Under the pieces are notes generated by a model. The model worked only from the letters and a program-made list of their open reading frames with translations. It did not search any database and was not told the origin of the DNA. From NCBI RefSeq assembly GCF_019578655.1, contig NC_063261.1:1302001-1366000 (forward strand): a stretch of DNA of 64,000 nucleotides, given 5' to 3'. The position numbers and the translations under genes were made by a program. How positions within the stretch are numbered: the stretch's first letter is position 1; each line of letters begins with the position of its first letter. The stretch comes from Ricinus communis. Taxonomy: Eukaryota > Streptophyta > Magnoliopsida > Malpighiales > Euphorbiaceae. Shown one piece after another: positions 57,140 through 64,000 of this stretch.

Positions 57140-58255
57140 ATGCACTTGATGAGAGGGCTATTGATGACAGTTTTTTGAATGAGAACTTGTGCTCTATTAA
57201 GGTATCTTCAAATGTCCCTTGGTTTTTCGCATTTTGCAAATTACTTGGTTGCAAAGGTCTTACCAAAGTGTATGACATTTCAGCAAAAGAAGAAATTCTT
57301 TACTGATTTGAACTACTATATATTTAGGAAGACCCTTTTCTGTTTTGATTTTGTGCAGACCAGGTGATTCGGTGATGTGTTTATAGGGAGGATATCCTCC
57401 AGATTTTGAGGCATTGCCATGAGGGACTAATGGGAGGTCATCAAGCAGCTAGTCATACTGCTAGGAAGGTTCTAGAGGCTAGGTTCTATTGGCCGACCAT
57501 TTTTCAGGATGCTAGAGCATTCGTGCAGGTTTGTGATGCATGCCAGAGGTCAGGTAACATCTATGCTCGTGATGAGATGCCCCAAACAAGCATTTAAAAG
57601 GTTGAGATTTTTTATGTTTAAGACATTGATTTCCTGGAGCCCTTTCCTTCTTCTTTTGGAAATAAGTATATCCTTGCTGTTGAGTATTTCTCTAAGTGAC
57701 CGGAAGCGCAAGCTTTCCAGACTGATGATGCTAGAGTCATTACTAAGTTCCTTAAGCAATTGTTTGCTAGATTTGGCGTACCCAGGGCACTGATTAGTGA
57801 TAGAGGGACTCATTTTTATAATGCTCAACTGGAGAGAGTACTTTAGCGATTTGGAGTGACCCACAAGTTTTCTACACCCTATCACCTGCAGACTAGTGGG
57901 CAAATAGAGGTTACTAATAGGGGTTTGAAATGCATTTTAGAGAAAACTGTGGGCGTGAGTAGGAAGGATTGGGCAAATAAGCTAGATGATGCACTTTGGG
58001 CATTCAGGACAGCCTATCGTACTTCTACAGGTTTTACAACTTATAGGCTTGTGTATGGGAAAGCTTGCCATTTACTTATTGAGTTAGAGCATAGAGCCCT
58101 TTAGGCCTTAAGAACTTGTAATTTTGATGTTGATTCTACAGGTAAATAGAGATAGTGGCAGCTCAATGAGTTGGATGAGTGGCGCTAGTAAGCATATGCC
58201 AACTCATTCATCTATAAGGAGGGGACTAAGAAGTGGCACGGCAAGCGACTAAGGG
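57140..58255 (+). pseudogene. E7 integrase
   Basis: The zinc-binding HHCC part is in an open piece (57406-57597): HCHEGLMGGHQAASHTARKV and FVQVCDACQRSG. Catalytic core: DIDFLEPFPSSFGNKY (first Asp), ISDRGTHFYN (second Asp), TSGQIEVTNRGLK (Glu), so D, D and E are all visible. KDWANKLDDALWAFRTAYRT and TTYRLVYGKACHL follow. Several stops and frame changes interrupt it. The C-terminal part ends at KKWHGKRLRG near 58250, where E8 gag starts. Confidence 0.85.
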
Positions 58256-59328
58256 GCTTCAAGGACTTGTTGAGGTGTTGCCCACACCATGGTCTTCCTC
58301 TCTAGAGGCAAGTGTAGACATTCTATAGTGGCATGAATACGGCCACAAGATAAATGGTAGATGTAGCTGCAGGGGGAGCTATCAATAGCAAAACACCTAA
58401 GCAAACCCAGGATTTGATAGAAGAGATGGCCACCAACACTTATCAGTAGCAAACTCCACGGGCTAGAGGTCCAAAGCCCACTGTATATCGGGCTGAGGCA
58501 GATCCTACAACAACCTTGGCGGCACAAGTAGAGTTACTTTCCAAAAAGATAGAACAACTTCAGATGCCGGTCCAAGCAGCTCAACCCGGATGTGAATTCT
58601 CTAGTGGACTGCATTACAGCGCCAATTGTAATGCGGGAGGTATGTTTGCATCTTCTATGCCTACTAATGTTTCTAACATTGAGCATGTTGATTATGTAGG
58701 TAGGCAGCAGAATGATCCCTACAGCAGTACATACAACATAGGGTGGAGGAATCATCCTAATTTTGGATTGAGGAATTCCAATAACCAAGTTCCACCAGGA
58801 TATCAGAGGTTGCATCAGTAGCAACCTATGCATTCTGTTCCCCATCAACCAGGAGGTAGTCAAGAGAAGAAGCCTAACTTGGAAGAGTTGATGACGAAGT
58901 TCATTGCAACTTTAGAGAACAGATTTCAACAAACGGACACTGCCATTTGCAATCAACAAGCTTCAATTCAGAACTTGGAAACTCAAATTGGGTAGTTGTC
59001 TAGGATGATGGCTGAGAGGCAGCCGGGCACGCTTCCAAGTAACACAGAGTCTAATCCAAGGGAGCATGCCAAAGCAATTACTTTGAGATCAAGTAAGGAA
59101 CTTCCTAGTCCATCTAAGCCTTTCACTAATGATGATTCTGATGTGCAGGTGGATGAGTCAAAAAAGGAAGACAAGCCTGAGGAGAAATAAAAGGAAACAG
59201 TTGAAGAGAAGGAGGATTCGAAGAAGATCCCCTTGAGGCCATACTAACCTCCCATTCCATATCCTGCAAGACTCAAGCAGGATAAAGTTGATCAGCAATT
59301 TGGTAAATTTTTAGATCTTTTTAAACAA
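58256..59328 (+). pseudogene. gag of E8, C-terminal two thirds, in-frame stops but no frameshift
   Basis: Without any frame change the reading goes through HHGLPL, MNTATR, DLIEEMATNTYQ, QVELLSKKIEQLQM, YVGRQQNDPYSSTYNIGWRN, KKPNLEELMTKFIATLENRF, MMAERQPGTLPSNTESNPRE and FGKFLDLFKQLRINLPFV. Eight stops interrupt it. At seven of them E1 or E3 has Gln or Trp, so each could be a single C-to-T or G-to-A change. Open pieces are 58516-58821 and 58996-59190. It joins the long frame at 59329 without a break. Confidence 0.88.
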
Positions 59329-61394
59329 TTGCGGATTAACTTGCCTTTTGTTGAAGCTATTTCGCAGATGCCAAAGTATGTGAAGTTTTTAAAAAAGATT
59401 ATAATCAACAAGAGGAAGTTAGAGGATTTGGGATTGGTGACCTTGAATGCAGAATGCTCAGCGGTGTTTCAAAGCAAGATTCCAATCAAACGACAGGACC
59501 CAAGGAGTTTTACTGTACCTTGTTTGATTCGGGATAAATTGAAATTGCTAGCATTAGCTGATTTGGGAGCTAGCATCAATTTGATGCCTAGTTCATTGTT
59601 TGAGGAGTTAGGACTAAGCACTTCTAAGCTAACTCCTACTAGGATGAGTATACAACTAGCACACAGAACTGTTAAGTACCCAAAAGGGATTATAGAGGAT
59701 GTGCTAGTTAAAGTTAACAAATTTATATTTCCTATGGATTTTTTTGTCATGGATATGAATGGTGAGAGTGATGTTCCATTGATCCTAGGTAGACCATTTT
59801 TAGCTACATCTAAAGCTTTGATAGATGTTAATAGCGAAAAGCTGGAACTTAGGGTAGATGATGAGAGCATTACATTTGATTTGACTAAATCCTTGAGATA
59901 CCCATATGAGCATGATGGTACTATGTGTTCGATTGATTTTATTGATGACATTGTGGAATCTCAATTGCAGGAAATGATGATTGATGATCCTTTACAAGTG
60001 GCAATGAAAGAAAATGAGGATAATTTGTCCAATGAACAAGTGTTGGAGCAGCTAGAGCACTTATTAGCTGCTGATGTTAATGATGAAAAGACTGATGGTT
60101 TTGTTGATCTTGATAGGTCAGGAGTAAAGAAGCTGAAGCCTTCTCTGGAGGAGCCGCTCGTTCTTGAGTTGAAAGAGTTGCCAGCGCACTTAATGTATGC
60201 CTACTTAGATGAAGCAAAGCACTTACTGGTCATTATTTCCGCTCATCTCACACTTGAGGAGAGGGAGATGGTGCTGTGTATTTTGAGAAGGTATGCAAAG
60301 GCATTTGCGTATAACATGACTGACATACCAAGAATAAACCCGAGTTATTGCCTTCATAAGATTTTGATGGAGGACGAGTTCAAACCAGTGGTGCAGCCAC
60401 AATGGCGGTTGAACCCTCATATGAAGGAGGTGGTTAAAAAGGAGGTAATTAAACTTCTTGATGCAAGTTTAATTTACCCTATTTCTAATAGTGCTTGGGT
60501 GAGTCTTGTGCAGGTGGTTCCCAAGAAAGGGGGCATGACAGTGGTGAAAAATGAAAAGGAGGAACTGATTCCTACACGAATGGTAACAGGCTTTTGGGTT
60601 TGCATAGACTACCGACGCTTGAGTGACGTAACCCGAAAGGACCATTTTCCCTTTCCTTTTATTGATCAAATGCTTGAGAGGCTTTCAGGCCATATATATT
60701 ATTGTTTCCTTGACGGTTTTTCTGGTTATTTTCAGATTCCCATAGCCCTAGAAGACCAAGAGAAGACGACATTCACTTGTCCTTATGGCACTTTTTCCTA
60801 TAGGAGGATGCCGTTTGGCTTGTGTAATGCGCCTGCGACCTTTCAGCGGTGTATGATGGCCATTTTCCATGACATTATAGAGGAGTCGATGGAGGTCTTC
60901 ATGGATGACTTCTCTGTATTCGGTAACTCTTTTTCCCATTGTTTGCATAATTTGGAAAGTATGTTAGCTAGGTGTGTTGAAGCTAACCTTGTGTTGAATT
61001 GGGAAAAATGTCATTTTATGGTCCAAGAGGGTATAGTGTTAGGACATAAAGTGTCACATGCAGGGATGGAAGTAGATAGAGCTAAAGTGGAAGTTATAAG
61101 TAAGCTACCTCCCCCTACTTCGGTTAGGGCTGTTAGAAGTTTCTTAGGGCATGTAGGGTTCTATAGAAGGTTCATTAAAGACTTTTCTAAGATTGCTAGG
61201 CCTTTAACGCAATTGCTAGTAAAAGATGTACCTTTTGTATTTGATGATGATTGTTTAGAAGCTTTTGAGTTATTAAAGGAAAAACTAACCATGGCTCCCA
61301 TCATGGTTTCTCATGATTTGGAGCTGCCCTTTGAGCTTATGTGCGATGCTAGTGATTTTGCAGTTGGAGCTGTTTTAGGCCAGTGCAGGGAGAA
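58256..61394 (+). mobile_element. E8: plus-strand Athila fragment, gag to RNase H
   Basis: It starts inside gag (GFKDLLRCCPHHGLP) at the fusion with E7 and runs in one frame to the RNase H, where a solo LTR is inserted at 61395. The last seven bases of the window (63994-64000) are the GAGAA duplication plus two bases of its continuation. It is the same subfamily as E1. Confidence 0.88.
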
Positions 61395-61419
61395 TGTAAT
61401 ACCTGGAATTTTTCTTTAA
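59329..61419 (+). CDS. E8 protease and reverse transcriptase, open for 696 codons
   Basis: The frame begins within gag (MRINLPFVEAISQMPKYVKF). Protease about residues 60-170: ALADLGASINLMPSS (catalytic Asp), VPLILGRPFLATSKALID. An acidic linker with NLSNEQVLEQLEHLLAADV follows. RT about residues 300-600: [94 protein letters not shown] and the intact catalytic EVFMDDFSVFGNSF, then [15 protein letters not shown] and FLGHVGFYRRFIKDFSKIAR. It ends in the first RNase H motif, [16 protein letters not shown]. The last nine codons (from 61395) are LTR sequence. It is the best preserved coding stretch in the window, but gag upstream has stops, so no full polyprotein is made. Confidence 0.92.
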   Translation: MRINLPFVEAISQMPKYVKFLKKIIINKRKLEDLGLVTLNAECSAVFQSKIPIKRQDPRSFTVPCLIRDKLKLLALADLGASINLMPSSLFEELGLSTSKLTPTRMSIQLAHRTVKYPKGIIEDVLVKVNKFIFPMDFFVMDMNGESDVPLILGRPFLATSKALIDVNSEKLELRVDDESITFDLTKSLRYPYEHDGTMCSIDFIDDIVESQLQEMMIDDPLQVAMKENEDNLSNEQVLEQLEHLLAADVNDEKTDGFVDLDRSGVKKLKPSLEEPLVLELKELPAHLMYAYLDEAKHLLVIISAHLTLEEREMVLCILRRYAKAFAYNMTDIPRINPSYCLHKILMEDEFKPVVQPQWRLNPHMKEVVKKEVIKLLDASLIYPISNSAWVSLVQVVPKKGGMTVVKNEKEELIPTRMVTGFWVCIDYRRLSDVTRKDHFPFPFIDQMLERLSGHIYYCFLDGFSGYFQIPIALEDQEKTTFTCPYGTFSYRRMPFGLCNAPATFQRCMMAIFHDIIEESMEVFMDDFSVFGNSFSHCLHNLESMLARCVEANLVLNWEKCHFMVQEGIVLGHKVSHAGMEVDRAKVEVISKLPPPTSVRAVRSFLGHVGFYRRFIKDFSKIARPLTQLLVKDVPFVFDDDCLEAFELLKEKLTMAPIMVSHDLELPFELMCDASDFAVGAVLGQCRENVIPGIFL

Positions 61420-63993
61420 TAAAGATAATATTAATAATGATTAATAAATGAGTTTTTATTTAAATTAATTTTATGTTAGGACTAAATTGGAAATTTATTT
61501 TAGAATAAGGATTGAAAGTATAATTTTATTTTTATGGGGTTTTAATGGAAATTTGCGAGTTTGGTATTTTTGTAAATAAATATGTCGGTCAAGGGTATTT
61601 TTGTAATTATGTATTTTCAATAATTCGGTTTTGGCCCAAATTAAATAGTTAGGGGCTTAATTGAAAGGCTAAAGGAAAGTTTAGGGGTTAAATTGGAATT
61701 CTATTGGATGAAATTGTAAGTAATTAAGAAAGTTGAGGGAGCAAATTGTAATAAGGAAAAGTTCAGGGGTCAAATGTCGATATTGAAAGGAAAGAAAATC
61801 GAAGAAGCGGGGAGAGAGAAGTGGGGAGAGAGAGGGAGACGTCGGGAAAGGGAAGAAGCTGTGGCGTCGTCCATCGGTGGCGGGCCTTGCATGAATTCTT
61901 GGCAATCAAGTCCAGCAGCGGTGGCGGCATTAGCAGCGAGGGAAAAAAAAGAGGGGCAGCGGCTTTGGAAGTCCATTCCGGTCGATCTCGGTGGCGATCG
62001 GCTCCCCTCGAAGAGAGCTTCATTTTGGCGGTGGCGGCGTCAGTTTTGGTGGCCGAAGGAGAGAGTTCTGGCGAAGTGATGGCAACCGACGTTTTTGGGT
62101 TTTTCCGGAGAGCTATGGATGATAGGAGGACATATCCCGACTCTACTCAGCTCAAGCTTTGCATTGGCACCGGTTTCGTGGTGATCGGACTTCGTTTACA
62201 AATCGACAGCCGAGATCATCCGCAAATCTCTCCGGACTATCAGGTGTCAGATCGGAAAATCGAAAGTGGGGATCGTCATCAGCGCGTCGTTTCGAGTCCG
62301 ATGGTGAGTTCAGATCGTCGATCGGACTCCGGCGGTTGGAGGCGAGTCGACCGAGCGATCAAGCGTCTCGGTAATTTTTTTCTCTAGCCTATAATTTTGG
62401 AGTTCTTTGATTTAATATGTGTGTCTATTGATTGTGTTGAGTATTTGATGATATTTGTGAGTCAAAAATAATTGTTTGTCAGTTGCCTGCCTCGTGTTTT
62501 GTGCTGTGTAGTGGAGTCAGGAAAATAGTGAAGTTTGGGGACTCGACTCCCGTTGTTTAAATTGTTGAATATTTGAAGTGTTTTCCGGCGGTGTCCCGGA
62601 CCCATTTTACGGGGGTAGTGTCTGTGTTGTAGGGGAGGTTCTGCCGAATTTTCGGTAGAATTCTCCTAAGTCGAGATTCTTAGACAGTCAGTCCTAGGAG
62701 TCTAGACCTAGGATTAATGATCGATTGTTTCAACATTTTGATAAATTATTTTCCGTGATTAGATGATCTGTCTGTTCAGCTTGCTCCTACCGAGTCACCG
62801 GAGCAGAGCTAGGAGGTCGCCCAATTCTGTGAGTTAAAGTCATTTAATCATTGCACTATTGCTAAGTTTGATTTTAATATGCTATTTTAGAATCTATGCT
62901 TAATATGATTGTTAGTATCGCAAAATAAATAATTTCACTTGATTATTAATTATTGAAATAATATAAATATCATTATTAGTAACGTTATAATAATACAAAC
63001 ATTATTATTTTTCCTCACGAATTGCACATTGCTTTGCCCTAAATTTTTAATCTTTATTTTGATAATGTGTTGGATGATTTAATTAGACAATGATATTTAT
63101 TAAATTTGATGTTTGCGATTTGGGAAATGTGGCCTGGTAGAACATGCCGCCCGATGGGTTACATCAGGACCGCATGCGCACCGGTAATGATCATGGACGG
63201 GTAATAAGATTTTTATGAGTTTTGCCCTGGTCGAGCTTCGCTCTCTAGGCGCCGACTTATTTGAATATTAAGTGACCGAAATGGAGTTAAGGACCCTGGT
63301 CGAGCTTCGCTCTCTTGGCGCCAGTCCTATTAGAATGAGATGCCGGAGTAAAGGTCCCTAGTCGAGCATTGCTCTCTAGGCGCCGGCTTATTTGGATACT
63401 TAAGTGACTAGACTAGAGGTAAGGTCCCTGGTCGAGCATTGCTCTCTGGGCGCCAGTCTTATTGGATCAAGAGAGCCAAAAGGCTACTAGAACTTGGGGA
63501 TTAGGGTTCTACTGAGTCACTCGTCCTGTAAAAGTAAAAATATATTTTATTTATTTATTTATTATGGTATGATTATAATATGGGTTGTATTTACGTGCAT
63601 AGTTGATATATTGATTCGAATGATTAATATTTTCTGTGAAAAAAGCAATAGTCTCTAGATTATTTGATTTTAACTTACTCTCGAGACTGACAGTCTCCAT
63701 TTACTATTTTTTAGATTCGTGACTGTTAGTCTTCCCGCGACTCTCATTCGCAGTAGTAATAGTAGGGATATCAGTGATAAATTTTCTGTAGTTCTGGGTC
63801 TTGCCTAATTCTTCTGGCAGACCGAATTAGTTATGTAAAATTTAATTGTTGAGATATTTGTGATATTAATAATAGTAAAATTTGAGATGAGATTTGTTTG
63901 AGTTGTGAGTGTCAGGCTTACTACGGGATTCGGTGGCCTTACGCCTACCCATTCCCTAGTGCCGATCATGGGCCCTCGGGTGGGGTCGTGACA
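61395..63993 (+). repeat. 2.6-kb solo LTR with target duplication GAGAA
   Basis: It starts TGTAATACCTGG and ends GGGGTCGTGACA. GAGAA occurs just before (61390-61394) and just after (63994-63998). Its beginning and end match the short solo LTR at 21744-22873. It includes a GC-rich middle (about 61800-62380) whose open frames (for example 61821-62387) have no protein resemblance, and a tandem repeat at 63226-63460. It is probably from a chromovirus-like gypsy family with long LTRs, by LTR style only. Confidence 0.9.
63226..63460 (+). repeat. Four-copy tandem repeat inside the solo LTR
   Basis: Four units with the core TCGAGC-TTGCTCTCT-GGCGCC-like sequence start at 63231, 63300, 63362 and 63432, spaced 69, 62 and 70 bp. 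The cores are more conserved than the spacers. It is absent from the short LTR copy at 21744. Confidence 0.88.
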
Positions 63994-64000
63994 GAGAAGA

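Larger units (their letters stand above)
51498..58255 (+). mobile_element. E7: plus-strand Athila element with gag-pol, 3' end missing
   Basis: It has a 5' LTR, a good tRNA-Asp primer site, gag, protease, RT, RNase H and integrase in the usual gypsy order. At 58255/58256 the integrase end is fused to the middle of gag of a second Athila (E8). The 3' noncoding part and 3' LTR are gone. Its gag and pol are close to E8 and E1. Confidence 0.88.

Noticed and set aside
61774..62387. Overlapping open frames on both strands, up to 188 codons, as a possible host gene
   Set aside because: They lie wholly inside the solo LTR bounded by GAGAA duplications, in a GC-rich stretch that opens several frames at once, with no domain or motif.
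63226..63460. CRISPR-like array
   Set aside because: Four units with spacers that resemble one another, unequal spacing, in a plant LTR. It is a tandem repeat.

Overview
This window is plant nuclear DNA, most likely from pericentromeric or other heterochromatin of a eudicot. The species cannot be named from the sequence. Almost all of it is nested LTR retrotransposons in various stages of decay. I see no host gene, no tRNA or rRNA gene, no CRISPR array and nothing bacterial. The plant assignment rests on Athila-type Ty3/gypsy elements (tRNA-Asp-like primer sites, an ATHILA ORF-1/env-like ORF), Tat/Ogre-type relics with a second RNase H, Ty1/copia elements of two kinds, and CA-to-TA type decay.

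Layout, left to right. 1-9615 is a minus-strand Athila (E1) with both LTRs (1-1036 cut by the window edge, and about 8331-9615). Its env-like ORF is interrupted at 2973/2974 by a plus-strand non-autonomous Athila (E2, 2974-6463). A deletion at 6463/6464 later removed the 3' end of E2 and the pol of E1. E1 sits in the 3' noncoding part of a second minus-strand Athila (E3, 9616-14538; gag and protease only). E3 sits in the RT/RNase H of a plus-strand copia relic (14539-15715). 15716-20341 holds a Tat/Ogre-like gag relic, a candidate LTR with TGTTA/TAACA ends, and featureless AT-rich DNA. 20342 to about 25360 is a gag-only copia with two LTRs, hit by a 1.13-kb solo LTR with target duplication ACTTG. 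25818-30774 is a complete but dead minus-strand copia (288-bp LTRs, target duplication ATAAA, Met primer site), lodged in a Tat/Ogre pol relic that resumes at 30775 and runs to about 34000.

34015-45347 is a minus-strand copia (SIRE/Tork-like), split by a 370-bp solo LTR (34771-35140, TCGGC duplication) and by a plus-strand Athila-type element E4 (37173-44714). E4 carries gag, protease and an env-like ORF but no RT or integrase, and itself contains a stray Athila LTR with an unusual 48-bp flanking duplication. 45348-51497 is a minus-strand Athila RT relic split by a structurally complete plus-strand non-autonomous Athila, E6 (46154-51371, target duplication GGCTA). 51498-58255 is a plus-strand Athila, E7, with 5' LTR, gag, protease, RT, RNase H and integrase. 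It is fused at 58255/58256 to another Athila, E8, whose protease-RT frame stays open for 696 codons until a 2.6-kb solo LTR (61395-63993, GAGAA duplication) cuts its RNase H.

The elements are related as autonomous and dependent partners. E7, E8 and the ancestor of E1 encode Athila gag-pol. E2, E3, E4 and E6 lack RT and integrase but keep LTRs, primer sites and polypurine tracts of the same style, so they probably relied on proteins from Athila relatives. I found no new defence or metabolic system. The points most worth checking are the repeated loss of RT-IN in Athila derivatives, a conserved hairpin next to the polypurine tract, a GC-rich palindrome cluster just upstream of the LTR TATA box, the 48-bp duplication around an LTR that carries 8 bases of primer-site leader, and a stop-codon spectrum that looks like cytosine deamination.
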